64,000 bases of DNA, taken from NCBI GenBank assembly GCA_035288045.1, contig DATEBA010000052.1, positions 9,542 through 73,541 on the forward strand. Reading direction: 5' to 3'. Made by a program: the position numbers and the translations under genes. The stretch comes from DATEBA01 sp035288045 (GTDB taxonomy: Bacteria; Actinomycetota; UBA4738; HRBIN12). Shown here piece after piece: positions 1 to 8,363 of the stretch (positions are counted from its first letter, which is position 1; each line of letters starts with the position of its first letter). The notes beneath the pieces were generated by a model. It saw only the letters and a list, made by a program, of their open reading frames with translations, made no database searches and was not told the DNA's origin.

Positions 1-762
1 CTCCGGGTCGTATAGCGCCGGCGCCTCCGCATCGAAGCGCTCGACGATGCGTTCGGCGGTCGGGACACCCTGCTCCATCCCGCAGACGACCACGAAGTCG
101 TCGCCGCCGACGTGGCCGACGAACGCGTCGTCCCCGGCGATCTCCAGAGCGACCTCCTGCAGCACCCGGGAGGTGAACTGGATCACTTGGTCTCCTCGCA
201 TGAAGCCGTAGTGGTCGTTGAAGGCTTTGAAGTTGTCGAGGTCGGCGTAGAGGATCGCGAAGTTCCGCTCGTCTCTAACACGGGCCTCGATCTCCTCCTC
301 GATCCGGACGTTGCCCGGCAGCCCCGTGAGGGGCGATTGCGCGCGCATCTCCTTCGAGCGCCGGAGCACCCCCCGGATCCGAGCAAGCAGCTCGGGGGTG
401 TCGAACGGCTTCACGATGTAGTCGTCCGCGCCGATCGAGAACCCTTCGAGCTTGTCCGAGGAGAGTCCTCGGGCGGTGAGCATGATGATGCTGACCGAGG
501 AGGTCCTCGCGTCCTGCCGGAGGCGGCGCGTGAGCTCGAAGCCGTCCATGTTCGGCATCATCACGTCGCACAGGACCAGGTCGGGGGACACCTCTCGCGC
601 GATCTGCAGCGCCTGCTCTCCGTCGTGTGCCACGCGCACCGAATACCCCGAGGCCGAAAGCTCGATCTCGAGGAGCCTCGCGATGAAGGGGTCGTCGTCG
701 ACGACCAGGATCCGCTCGCCGGCAGGCCCGTCGGCCCGGCCTACCTCGTCCGACGGCTCCAC
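1..762 (-). CDS. Response regulator with GGDEF domain (diguanylate cyclase), partial
   Basis: The gene runs off the left edge, so the C-terminus is missing. The N-terminal receiver domain has the acidic cluster VVDDDP near residues 20-25 and a phospho-acceptor in CDVMMPNMDGF at about Asp66. A GGDEF domain follows (SPLTGLPGN, then FAILYADLDNFKAFND), with signature GGDDF at about residues 219-223. GGDDF is a variant of GGDEF/GGEEF. The expected role is phosphorylation-controlled synthesis of c-di-GMP. I chose GTG at 762 because GAGAGG lies just upstream; the ATG at 781 is in another frame. The gene is divergent from the cystathionine synthase gene. Whether the variant cyclase is active cannot be decided from sequence. 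Confidence 0.88.
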   Translation of the reverse strand, partial: MEPSDEVGRADGPAGERILVVDDDPFIARLLEIELSASGYSVRVAHDGEQALQIAREVSPDLVLCDVMMPNMDGFELTRRLRQDARTSSVSIIMLTARGLSSDKLEGFSIGADDYIVKPFDTPELLARIRGVLRRSKEMRAQSPLTGLPGNVRIEEEIEARVRDERNFAILYADLDNFKAFNDHYGFMRGDQVIQFTSRVLQEVALEIAGDDAFVGHVGGDDFVVVCGMEQGVPTAERIVERFDAEAPALYDPE

Positions 763-897
763 CGGGGCCCTCTCGGCGCATGTGGGGTCACGGCTCCGCA
801 GGATACCCGAGGAGTTGCCGCCGAACGGTCGTTTCGCCGTCAGCACGGGAGCCGGAGTCGTGGAGAATAGGACCGTGAGCGCTCCCGGGAGCCGGCG

Positions 898-2262
898 ATG
901 GAGGTGATGGAGACCATCCTCGACGCGGTCGGGCGAACGCCGCTCGTTCGCCTTCACAGCGTCACCCGTGGCGTCGCGCCCACGGTGCTGGCGAAGCTGG
1001 AGATGCTGAACCCCGGCGGAAGCGTCAAGGACCGCATCGGCCTGCGGATGATCGAGGCGGCCGAGCGCGAGGGCCTCCTCCGGCCGGGCGGGACGATCGT
1101 CGAACCCACGTCGGGTAACACCGGACACGGCCTCGCGATCGCCGCGGCCATCAAGGGATACAGGTGCATCTTCGTGATGCCCGACAAGATGAGCCAGGAG
1201 AAGGTCGCGCTCCTGCGCGCGTACGGAGCCGAGGTCATCATCACGCCTACCGCGGTTCCGCCCGGACACCCGGAGTCCTACTACCGTGTCGCAGACCGCC
1301 TGACCGAGGAGATCCCCGGAGCCTTCCAACCGAACCAGTACTTCAACCAGGAGAACCCCGCGGCGCACCTCGCGTCGACCGGTCCTGAGATCTGGGAGCA
1401 GACCGAGGGCAAGATCGACGTGCTGGTCTCCGGTGTCGGAACGGGCGGGACGATCACCGGCACGGCTCGCTACCTGAAGGAGCGCAAGCCCGACGTGCTC
1501 GTGGTCGGCGCCGACCCTGAGGGCTCGATCTTCACGGGCGGCGACCCCCGCCCCTACTTGACCGAGGGCATCGGCGAGGACTTCTGGCCGGAGACGTTCG
1601 ACCCGTCGGTCGTCGATCGGTGGGTTCGCGTCTCCGACCGCGACGCGTTCCGGTGCGCGCGAGCGATCACGCGCGAGGAGGGGATCCTCGCGGGCGGGTC
1701 GTCGGGGACCGCGATGTTCGCCGCGCTCGAGGTGGCCAGGGAGCTTCCCGCGTCAAAGCTCGTGGTGGTCATCTTCCCCGACACCGGCCGCAACTACCTC
1801 TCGAAGCTCTACTCCGACTCGTGGCTCCTCCAGTACGGGCTTTTGGAGCGCCCGGAGGCGGTGCGGGTGGAGGAGGTGCTCGGGCAGAAGGCCGCCGAGC
1901 TGCCACCGCTCATCACCGTGAACGCCCACGACAGGGTCCGGCAGGCGATCGATGTGCTTCAGGAGCACGGTATCTCGCAGGCGCCGGTGGTGCGCGACGG
2001 CTCCACGGAGGTGGCCGACTTCGTGGGCTCGATCCGAGAGGGGGAGCTGCTCGACCGGATCTTCCACGACCCCGATGCGCTCCAGGCCGACGTGGCGCAG
2101 GTGATGGGACCACCGATACCGATGGTCGAGCACGATCGACCGGTCGAGGCGGCGTTCGCGGAGCTCCAGCGCGCGTCGGCTGTCCTCGTCGCTCGGGGCG
2201 AGCGCGTCGAGGGCGTGCTTACGCGCAGCGACCTGCTCGAGTACCTCGCCCACCGGACCTAG
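898..2262 (+). CDS. cbs: Cystathionine beta-synthase, PLP-dependent, with C-terminal CBS pair
   Basis: 454 aa. It condenses serine (or O-acetylserine) with homocysteine to cystathionine, the first step of reverse transsulfuration. The fold-type II PLP enzyme occupies residues 1-320: PLP lysine in GGSVKDR (Lys44), substrate loop PTSGNTGHG, phosphate loop SGVGTGGTITG. A tandem CBS domain pair fills about residues 335-454, as in eukaryotic CBS and its actinobacterial homologues rather than short cysteine synthases (about 310 aa). The CBS pair suggests allosteric control, possibly by an adenosyl ligand. GGGAG precedes the ATG at 898. It heads an operon with a DUF429 gene and a cystathionine gamma-lyase/synthase gene, which supports CBS over plain cysteine synthase. 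Confidence 0.92.
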   Translation: MEVMETILDAVGRTPLVRLHSVTRGVAPTVLAKLEMLNPGGSVKDRIGLRMIEAAEREGLLRPGGTIVEPTSGNTGHGLAIAAAIKGYRCIFVMPDKMSQEKVALLRAYGAEVIITPTAVPPGHPESYYRVADRLTEEIPGAFQPNQYFNQENPAAHLASTGPEIWEQTEGKIDVLVSGVGTGGTITGTARYLKERKPDVLVVGADPEGSIFTGGDPRPYLTEGIGEDFWPETFDPSVVDRWVRVSDRDAFRCARAITREEGILAGGSSGTAMFAALEVARELPASKLVVVIFPDTGRNYLSKLYSDSWLLQYGLLERPEAVRVEEVLGQKAAELPPLITVNAHDRVRQAIDVLQEHGISQAPVVRDGSTEVADFVGSIREGELLDRIFHDPDALQADVAQVMGPPIPMVEHDRPVEAAFAELQRASAVLVARGERVEGVLTRSDLLEYLAHRT

Positions 2263-2263
2263 C

Positions 2264-3127
2264 GTGCGCAGCCTCGGTATCGACGTGGGAGTACGCAAGG
2301 GGCTAGACCTCGTTCTGCTCTCGGCGAGCGACCAGGACGAGGACACGGCGATCAAGGCGACGCGCCGACGCGTGCCCCCGGAGGAGCTCCCCAGCATAGT
2401 CGCCGACCTCGCGCCCGACGTGGTAGGCATCGACTCCCCGCCCGACTGGGGCTCCGACGGCCGTTCCCGGGCAGCGGAGCGCGCCCTCCGCGAATTCGGG
2501 ATCCAGTCGTTCGGAACGCCTTCGGGCAACGGCGGCGGCCACCCCTTCTACGCGTGGATGGAGGTCGGCTTCCAGGCTTTCCGCGCGCTCTCGGAACGTT
2601 TCCCCCGGTACCGGAGCGGGCGCAACGTGCGCGGAACCGCCCTCGAGGTGTTCCCCCACGCGAGCTCCGTCGTGCTGGCCGGCTGTCTACCGCATCCCGA
2701 GGAGAGCAAGCGGAAGTGGCGAGCGGCGGTGCTTGGCGCGAACGGCGTCGACGCCAGTAAGCTCCGCTCGGCCGACCAGATCGATGCCGCCCTTGCGGCC
2801 CTCACGGGGATCCGGGCCCTGCGCGGGAGGTTCACCGCCCTGGGCGACCCGCTCGAGGGCGTCATCGTCGTTCCCTCGCACGCTCTACCGCCGCCCCCGT
2901 ACCGTCGCTGCGAGCGCCCGCCGCGTCGCGACCAGCAACCGCACCTGCCCGGCCTCACGCCCTGCGGGTGCGGCGACCCGTCGTGCACCGCGATGACCAG
3001 GGCCGAGTTCGCCCGGGGCCACGACGCGAAGCGCAAGCGGCTGCTCTGGATCCGGGCGCGCGACGGCGACGAGGCGGTCAGGGAGCTGGCGCGACGCGGC
3101 TGGGACCTGCCCCCGGAGATGCGATGA
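2264..3127 (+). CDS. DUF429 family protein
   Basis: 287 aa with a GTG start one base after the cbs stop. The N-terminal LGIDVGVRKGLDL and later VVGIDSPPDWG are the acidic motifs of the DUF429 family, thought to have an RNase-H/actin-like nucleotidyl fold; no reaction is established. A region rich in Arg and Pro is followed by a C-terminal element CGCGDPSC...GHDAKRKRLLW, which could bind a metal. The stop overlaps the next start as ATGA, so translation of the transsulfuration operon is probably coupled. A role in sulfur metabolism would be guilt by association only. Confidence 0.72.
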   Translation: MRSLGIDVGVRKGLDLVLLSASDQDEDTAIKATRRRVPPEELPSIVADLAPDVVGIDSPPDWGSDGRSRAAERALREFGIQSFGTPSGNGGGHPFYAWMEVGFQAFRALSERFPRYRSGRNVRGTALEVFPHASSVVLAGCLPHPEESKRKWRAAVLGANGVDASKLRSADQIDAALAALTGIRALRGRFTALGDPLEGVIVVPSHALPPPPYRRCERPPRRDQQPHLPGLTPCGCGDPSCTAMTRAEFARGHDAKRKRLLWIRARDGDEAVRELARRGWDLPPEMR

Positions 3128-4257
3128 GCGAAAGTCGCTTCCAGACGCGTGCCGTTCACGTCGGCCAGGAGCCCGAGCCACAGCACGGCGCGGTGAACGT
3201 CCCGATCTTCCAGACGTCCACGTTCGCACAGCCCGCGGTCGGCAGGCCCCGCTCCCACGACTACGCGCGAGGCGGTAACCCCACGCGCGACGCGCTCCAG
3301 GCGGTGCTCGCCTCGCTCGAGGGCGGCGCCCACGCCTTCTGCTTCTCATCCGGCCTGGCGGCAGAGAGCACGCTCCTCCTCTGCCTGTCGCCCGGCGACC
3401 ACGTCCTGCTCGGAGACGACGTGTACGGAGGGACGTACCGGCTGCTCGCCCGAGTACTCGACAGATGGGGCGTCGGCTTCTCGACGGTGGACATGCGGGA
3501 GGCGGACAACGTGCGGCAGGTGCTGACCGAAAGGACGAAGCTCGTGTGGGTCGAGACCCCGACGAATCCGCTGCTCAAGATCGTCGACGTAGCGGCGGTG
3601 GCATCGATCGCACGAGAGGCGGGAGCGCGAACCGTGGTCGACAACACCTTCGCGACCCCCTACCTCCAGCGGCCGCTCGAGCTCGGCGCCGACGTCGTCG
3701 TGCACTCGGTGACGAAGTACCTAGGCGGTCACTCGGACCTCGTCGGCGGCGCGGTGATCACCAGCGACGAAGAGATGGCGGAGCGGCTCGGCTTCCTGGT
3801 GAACGCCGTCGGCGCAGTGCCCGGCCCGATGGACTGCTATCTCGCGCTCAGGGGCGTGAAGACGCTCGCGATCCGTATGGAGGCGCACTGCCGTGGCGCC
3901 CGCGCGGTGGCGGAGTTCCTCGCCGAGCACCCGAAGGTCTCGCGGGTTCACTACCCCGGCCTGCCCGGTCACCCCGGCCACGACATCGCGTCGCGCCAGA
4001 TGTCCGACTTCGGCGGCATGGTCTCGTTCGAGGTGGGGAGCGCCGAGGAGGCGATCCGCGTGGCGGAGTCGACCGAGCTGTTCTTCCTCGCGGAGTCGCT
4101 CGGGGGCGTCGAGTCGCTGATCGAGGTTCCCGGGGCGATGACGCACATGAGCGTCGCCGGGTCACCGCTCGAGGTGTCCCCGACGCTCATCCGTCTGTCG
4201 GTCGGGATCGAGCATCCCGACGACCTCGTGCGCGACCTGGCTCGCGCGCTGGGGTAG
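3124..4257 (+). CDS. metB: Cystathionine gamma-synthase / gamma-lyase family PLP enzyme
   Basis: 377 aa from the ATG overlapping the DUF429 stop. A longer open frame exists upstream but lies inside DUF429. Cys/Met metabolism fold-type I features: YARGGNPTRDALQ, VETPTNPLLKI, VVDNTFATPYLQRP, and the PLP lysine in HSVTKYLGGHSD (Lys198). The C-terminal MTHMS...LIRLSVGIE is typical of cystathionine gamma-synthase/lyase. With CBS upstream, gamma-lyase activity (cystathionine to cysteine plus 2-oxobutyrate) is likely, but synthase and lyase cannot be separated by sequence alone. Third gene of the operon. Confidence 0.88.
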   Translation: MSESRFQTRAVHVGQEPEPQHGAVNVPIFQTSTFAQPAVGRPRSHDYARGGNPTRDALQAVLASLEGGAHAFCFSSGLAAESTLLLCLSPGDHVLLGDDVYGGTYRLLARVLDRWGVGFSTVDMREADNVRQVLTERTKLVWVETPTNPLLKIVDVAAVASIAREAGARTVVDNTFATPYLQRPLELGADVVVHSVTKYLGGHSDLVGGAVITSDEEMAERLGFLVNAVGAVPGPMDCYLALRGVKTLAIRMEAHCRGARAVAEFLAEHPKVSRVHYPGLPGHPGHDIASRQMSDFGGMVSFEVGSAEEAIRVAESTELFFLAESLGGVESLIEVPGAMTHMSVAGSPLEVSPTLIRLSVGIEHPDDLVRDLARALG

Positions 4258-4261
4258 CGCG

Positions 4262-5410
4262 ATGGAGCTCGCGGTTTCGCTCGTCGCTCTCGTCATGACG
4301 ATCGGTCCCATCGGTCCGGTTGCCGAGGGCCTCGAGTTCCCGACCAACCTCGCGGTCGCTCGCGACGGGCGGGTGTTCTTCACGGAGAAGGACACGGGTC
4401 TTGTGAGGATCATCCGGCAGGGGCGGCTCCTCCCGGACCCGTTCGCGGACCTCGACGTGATCCCCGGCGCCGAGACGGGGCTCCTGGGGATCGCTCTCCA
4501 TCCCGACTTCCCCGACGAGCCCTGGGTCTACGTCGCGTACTCCGATCCGGCCGGAAGCATGAACCGGCTGGCGCGGATCCGCGCGGAGGGCGACACGGGA
4601 GTTGCGATCGAACCGCTGCTCGACCTCGTCCCGGCCACCAGCGGTTATCACAACGGCGGGGATCTGGCGTTCGGCCTGGACGGGATGCTCTACGTGACGG
4701 TCGGCGAGGCCCACGAGCCGAATCGGGCGCAGAACCCCCGCGATCTAGGCGGAAAGGTGCTCCGCCTCTCTCCCGACGGGTCGATCCCGCCCGACAACCC
4801 GCTCGGTCCCGCGAGCCCCGTCTACTCCCTCGGGCACCGCAACTCGTTCGGCATCTGTGTCGATCCGGAGAGCGGAGTGATATGGGAGACCGAGAATGGC
4901 CCTAGCTCGTGGGACGAGATCAACCGGATCGAGCCGGGCCGTAACTACGGCTGGCCCGTTCACCTGGGACCCGGAGGACCCGGGGAGTTCGAGGAGCCGG
5001 TCCTCGCCTACGAGGAGATCATCGTTCCGACGGGATGCGCCGTCGCAGCGACCCTCGGCGGGCTCTACTTCGGCGACTTCCACGGGGGTCTGCACCGGGT
5101 CGTCTTCCCCGGGATGGGCGCCGTCGACCCCCCGCCGAGGGAACGGGTGGTCGCCACGTTCGACGAGGGGATCACCGACGTCGCCCGCGGCCCCGAGGGC
5201 GAGCTCTACGTCGCGACCTCCGCCGCGATCTGGATGATCCGCGCGGAGCCGACCCCCACCCCGACCCCTATCGCCGAGACGTCGCCGTCGACGGCCGCGC
5301 CCAGGCCAGCTCCCGATGGATCCTCACCGGGCCTGGCACTCTGGCTGGGTTCGGGCGCCGCTCTCGCCCTGGTCCTGCTCCTCTTGGCGCGGTTCGCCCG
5401 TCGCCGCTAG
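4262..5410 (+). CDS. Exported PQQ-type glucose/sorbosone dehydrogenase-like beta-propeller, membrane-anchored
   Basis: 382 aa. A short N-terminal hydrophobic signal leads into a propeller with GSDH-family motifs: EFPTNLAVARDGRVFFTEK, GLLGIALHPDF, YHNGGDLAFGLDGMLYVTVG, GHRNSFGICVDPESG, WETENGPSSWDE, NYGWPVH. After about residue 325 comes a Pro/Thr-rich linker (TPTPTPIAE) and one transmembrane helix ending in RFARRR, so the propeller should face outwards, tethered to the membrane. The family oxidises sugars using PQQ, although many members have unknown substrates. It follows metB by 4 nt. The stop codon shares CTAG with the stop of the convergent small gene. Confidence 0.85.
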   Translation: MELAVSLVALVMTIGPIGPVAEGLEFPTNLAVARDGRVFFTEKDTGLVRIIRQGRLLPDPFADLDVIPGAETGLLGIALHPDFPDEPWVYVAYSDPAGSMNRLARIRAEGDTGVAIEPLLDLVPATSGYHNGGDLAFGLDGMLYVTVGEAHEPNRAQNPRDLGGKVLRLSPDGSIPPDNPLGPASPVYSLGHRNSFGICVDPESGVIWETENGPSSWDEINRIEPGRNYGWPVHLGPGGPGEFEEPVLAYEEIIVPTGCAVAATLGGLYFGDFHGGLHRVVFPGMGAVDPPPRERVVATFDEGITDVARGPEGELYVATSAAIWMIRAEPTPTPTPIAETSPSTAAPRPAPDGSSPGLALWLGSGAALALVLLLLARFARRR

Positions 5411-5571
5411 CTCTTCGGACGTTTCAGGTACGCGACGAGCGACTGGCCGCCCAAGGGGTTCACGATCTGCGCGACCGAGACGAGCTCCCACCCGTCGTCT
5501 CCGAACGTGTTCAGGATCTCGCCCGGGTTGTGCTCGAGCAGCGGCGCCACGAAGTACTCCCATCTCTGCAC
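5407..5571 (-). CDS. Small DUF4177 family protein
   Basis: 54 aa, read from the reverse strand: GTG start, then WEYFVAPLLEHNPGEILNTF, GDDGWELVSVAQ and a C-terminal VAYLKRPKS. The pattern of WEY, GWELV and the final LKRP matches the small DUF4177 family, which has no known function. It starts 3 nt after the stop of the Nudix/CoA-binding gene. GGAGGG lies inside the end of that gene at a suitable distance, so the two are probably co-transcribed. Confidence 0.75.
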   Translation of the reverse strand: MQRWEYFVAPLLEHNPGEILNTFGDDGWELVSVAQIVNPLGGQSLVAYLKRPKS

Positions 5572-5574
5572 GAC

Positions 5575-6582
5575 CTATCCCTCCCCCGTCAGTCGCTTCC
5601 TCGTCCTGCGGATGCACACGCCCATCACGACCGTGAGGCCTCCGGACTCCGCGATCCGTCGCGCCTCCTCGTTCACGATCCCGTCCTGCAGCCAGAGGAC
5701 CCTCGCTCCCACGCGCACGGCCTGCTCCGCCAGAGGAGGCGTGTCGGCCGCCTTCCGGAAGACGTCCACGACGTCGATCCGGACGTCGCTCGGGACGTCG
5801 AGCAGGGTAGGGTACGCCTCCTGCCCGAGCACCTCAGTTTCCCGGGGGTTGATCGGCAGGATCCGGTAGCCCTTCCGCTGGAGGTACTCGGCGATCTCGT
5901 ACGACTCGCGGTGCGGCTTCGACGACAGCCCGACGACGGCGATCGTCCGCGCGTCGCCGAGGATCGCGCGGAGCTCGGCGTCGCCGGGGAGATAGGGTTC
6001 CGGGTCGCCCTCCTCCACGCGGTCATCGTCGGGCAGCCAGACGATCCTCAGGAAGCCGTGAAGGATCCGGGCCGTCGCCCCCCAGATCGTGTGGCCGCCG
6101 ACCTCGTACCGGTATCCGCGGTACACCTCCCGGTCGATCGCCCACTCCACCTCCGTCTCCGCCTCGGCGAGCCTGGGCACGGGCAACACGACCACCTCCG
6201 CGATCTCGCCCACATCCGGGGTGAACCCCGCCGCCCCCTCGAGCATGCCCACGAACGGCACGACGAGGATCGCGCTCACCGTCGTGTGCACCGGTGGCAG
6301 CGCTCCGAGAACGTCGACCGAATCGGGCGCGATCCCGAGCTCCTCCTCGGTCTCGCGGAGCGCAGTCTCCCGGAGGTCAGCGTCCTCAGGGTGCCGCAAG
6401 CCGCCGGGGAACGAGATCTCTCCGGCGTGTCGCGAGAGATGGTCCGCGCGCCGGGTAAGCACTATGGAGGGCTCGGAGCCCGAAAGAGGCAGGAGCACGG
6501 CCGCCAGCCGGTCCCCGGGCGCCGGTACGGCCGAGGGCGAGGGATCGAGGGCCGCTCGGATGCGCTCGCGGAGGTCGTCCAC
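5575..6582 (-). CDS. Fusion of CoA-type Nudix hydrolase and CoA-binding domain
   Basis: 335 aa in two parts. Residues 1 to about 200 are a Nudix hydrolase of the coenzyme A pyrophosphatase group: the UPF0035-like stretch VLTRRADHLSRHAGEISFPGG runs into the Nudix box with LRETALRETEEELG. Residues from about 205 to the end form a Rossmann-like CoA_binding domain of the YccU type (TIAVVGLSSKPHRESYEIAEY, GYRILPINPRE, LWLQDGIVNEEA). The expected chemistry is hydrolysis of CoA or acyl-CoA to 4'-phosphopantetheine derivatives and 3',5'-ADP. The two domains are normally separate proteins. The GTG start lies 6 nt downstream of a TACGAT box. Confidence 0.87.
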   Translation of the reverse strand: MDDLRERIRAALDPSPSAVPAPGDRLAAVLLPLSGSEPSIVLTRRADHLSRHAGEISFPGGLRHPEDADLRETALRETEEELGIAPDSVDVLGALPPVHTTVSAILVVPFVGMLEGAAGFTPDVGEIAEVVVLPVPRLAEAETEVEWAIDREVYRGYRYEVGGHTIWGATARILHGFLRIVWLPDDDRVEEGDPEPYLPGDAELRAILGDARTIAVVGLSSKPHRESYEIAEYLQRKGYRILPINPRETEVLGQEAYPTLLDVPSDVRIDVVDVFRKAADTPPLAEQAVRVGARVLWLQDGIVNEEARRIAESGGLTVVMGVCIRRTRKRLTGEG

Positions 6583-6588
6583 GCGGCA

Positions 6589-6620
6589 ATCGTAGAGGAG
6601 GCCGCCACCCGCGCTATCCT
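6589..6620. promoter_or_regulatory. Divergent leaderless promoter pair
   Basis: TACGAT on the minus strand (6594-6589) is 6 nt from the GTG of the Nudix fusion. TATCCT on the plus strand (6615-6620) is 6 nt from the ATG of the Fe-S carrier gene. Neither gene has a Shine-Dalgarno sequence. Confidence 0.55.
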
Positions 6621-6626
6621 TGTCAC

Positions 6627-6974
6627 ATGGAAACCGGAACCTCCCCCGTCGTCTGGGTCTCCGACAAGGCCGCCCGCAAGATCTCCGCTCTGGCGGCCAA
6701 GGAGGGCCGAGCGGAGGCCTGGCTGCGCCTTCGGGTCGTGGCCGGAGGGTGCTCCGGCTTTTCGTACCGCCTCGCCTTCGAGGAAGGACCCGCTCCCGAC
6801 GACCACGTCGTCGAGGGCGAGGGTGGGGTCCGGGTCCTGGTAGATCCGGCGAGCGCCCCGATCGTCCGGGGCTCCACCCTGGACTTCAACGACGCGCTCC
6901 TGGGCGGCGGCTTGAAGGTGATCAATCCGCAGGCCGTCCACGAATGCGCCTGCGGCGAGTCCTTCGCGATCTAG
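6627..6974 (+). CDS. erpA: A-type iron-sulfur cluster carrier/insertion protein (ErpA/IscA/HesB)
   Basis: 115 aa, the usual family length. Three conserved cysteines are present: Cys42 in GGCSGF and Cys107 and Cys109 in ECACGESF. A-type carriers bind a [2Fe-2S] or [4Fe-4S] cluster and pass it to apo-proteins. VWVSDKAARKI and STLDFNDALLGGGLKVINPQA are also family signatures. There is no Shine-Dalgarno sequence; the -10-like TATCCT 6 nt upstream suggests a leaderless mRNA. The downstream ferredoxin-domain FrhB-family protein is a possible client, by proximity only. Confidence 0.93.
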   Translation: METGTSPVVWVSDKAARKISALAAKEGRAEAWLRLRVVAGGCSGFSYRLAFEEGPAPDDHVVEGEGGVRVLVDPASAPIVRGSTLDFNDALLGGGLKVINPQAVHECACGESFAI

Positions 6975-7012
6975 GCCGATCGGCCTGCCTGACCCCCGCG
7001 CGGGTCGCGCCT

Positions 7013-7018
7013 ATACTT
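7013..7018 (+). promoter_or_regulatory. -10 box TATACT of the FrhB-family gene
   Basis: TATACT ends 8 nt before the ATG at 7027, so the transcript would have almost no leader. Confidence 0.5.
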
Positions 7019-7026
7019 CCGGACGC

Positions 7027-8172
7027 ATGCCTGCCGCCGGCGACAAGACCCAGTGGCGCCACCTCTACAACGAGGTCGTGATGACCGGCCTTTGCACCGG
7101 GTGCACGGCATGCATCGTTGCCTGCCCGTTCCACGTGCTCGGCTACGAGGACTACAAGCCGGTCCAGCTGCAAGAGGACGGCCCCGACGCCTGCACCCAC
7201 GGCGACAAGGGTTGCTCCCTCTGCACCCTGGCGTGCCCTCGGTTCCGTGAGTGGGAGTCGGAGATCGACGTCACGCTGTTCGGGCAGGCGCGGGCACCCG
7301 AGGAGCTGATAGGCAAGTATCAGGACATCGTGCTCGCCCGGGCGGCGAACCCCGAGGTCCTGATGCGCGGACAGGACGGCGGGGTCGTGTCGGCCCTGCT
7401 GGTCTGGGGTCTCGAGAACGGCGAGATCGATGGCGTCTGCACGTCGAAGCTCTCGGAGGAGCGGCAGTGGGACTGCGAGCCCACCGTCGTCACCGACCGC
7501 GAGGGCGTCCTCGCCGCCGCGGGCTCGCGATACACCTACTCGGCGAACCCGCTCGCGATGCTCAAGGCGGCCGAGATGGGCCTGTCGAAGCTCGCGCTCG
7601 TCGGCATGGGGTGCCAGGCGAGCGCCCCGGGGTCAATGACCGCGAGGCGGGTCAACAAGTGGGCGAAGAAGGTGACGTGGACCTTCGGCCTGCTCTGCTC
7701 GAAGAGCTTCACCTACGACGGGCTCATGGTTGAGATCGCCCAGAACGAGCTCGGACTCTCGCTGGACGACATCGTCCGCGTGAACATCAAGGGCAAGCTT
7801 CTCTTCTACACGAAGGAGGGCCGGGAGCTCACCTACTCGCTCAAGAAGTCGCACCGGTTCACCCGCGAGGGCTGCCTTCTCTGCCCGGACTTCACGGCCG
7901 AGCACGCCGACATCTCCTTCGGTGGCCTCGGACAGGGCGAGGGCTGGACGCTCACGATCATCCGGACAGAGCGGGGCAGGGACGTCTGGGAGCGAGCCGT
8001 CGCCGACGGGATCGTGGAGTGGCGACCGGGCGCGGACGACCCCGACGCCATCGACAAGATGTTCAAGCTCGCCGTCAGGTCCCGCGAGCGGTGGCCGGTC
8101 GACGAGCTCGGCGACGGAGCCCGCGCTCCCGGGCTGGTGCCCGTCGTCGCCCCATCGGGCGACGCTAGCTGA
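7027..8172 (+). CDS. Coenzyme F420 hydrogenase/dehydrogenase beta-subunit (FrhB) family protein
   Basis: 381 aa. The N-terminus carries two cysteine-rich ferredoxin-like motifs (CTGCTACIVACP and GDKGCSLCTLACP, residues about 23-70). The FrhB core follows with RGQDGGVVSALLVWGLE, LVGMGCQASA, TFGLLCSKSF and CLLCPDFTAEHADISFGGLG. Members transfer electrons between Fe-S clusters, flavin and F420 or other deazaflavin/flavin partners. Which reductase this is cannot be told from sequence. An LLM-class oxidoreductase encoded at 11717-12673 makes an F420-using host plausible. Confidence 0.83.
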   Translation: MPAAGDKTQWRHLYNEVVMTGLCTGCTACIVACPFHVLGYEDYKPVQLQEDGPDACTHGDKGCSLCTLACPRFREWESEIDVTLFGQARAPEELIGKYQDIVLARAANPEVLMRGQDGGVVSALLVWGLENGEIDGVCTSKLSEERQWDCEPTVVTDREGVLAAAGSRYTYSANPLAMLKAAEMGLSKLALVGMGCQASAPGSMTARRVNKWAKKVTWTFGLLCSKSFTYDGLMVEIAQNELGLSLDDIVRVNIKGKLLFYTKEGRELTYSLKKSHRFTREGCLLCPDFTAEHADISFGGLGQGEGWTLTIIRTERGRDVWERAVADGIVEWRPGADDPDAIDKMFKLAVRSRERWPVDELGDGARAPGLVPVVAPSGDAS

Positions 8173-8294
8173 CGGGACCGACGCCCTCCCCCGGGCTCTC
8201 TACAGGCGGCCTCCGAACGCGCCGATAGAGTGGTGCCCGACCCACGGGCTCGCCAGCATGCTTCGACTACAGACGAAGAACCGTCGGCCGCTAC

Positions 8295-8328
8295 GGGAGG
8301 CGCCGCCCACGTTGCGCGGGCGCCTCCC
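8295..8328 (+). terminator. Strong hairpin between FrhB-family gene and histidine kinase
   Basis: GGGAGGCGCC (8295-8304) and GGCGCCTCCC (8319-8328) form a perfect 10-bp stem with a 14-nt loop. There is no T tract, so it may be a terminator for the upstream gene or a structured leader of the kinase gene, which starts 35 nt later. Confidence 0.4.
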
Positions 8329-8363
8329 GGCCGAGCCGTTCGCACTACCGGCGGGCTGAGGCG

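Noticed and set aside
5035..6843. 602-codon plus-strand open frame opposite the Nudix fusion
   Set aside because: Arg/Pro/Asp-rich shadow of two real genes; no family signature or ribosome binding site.
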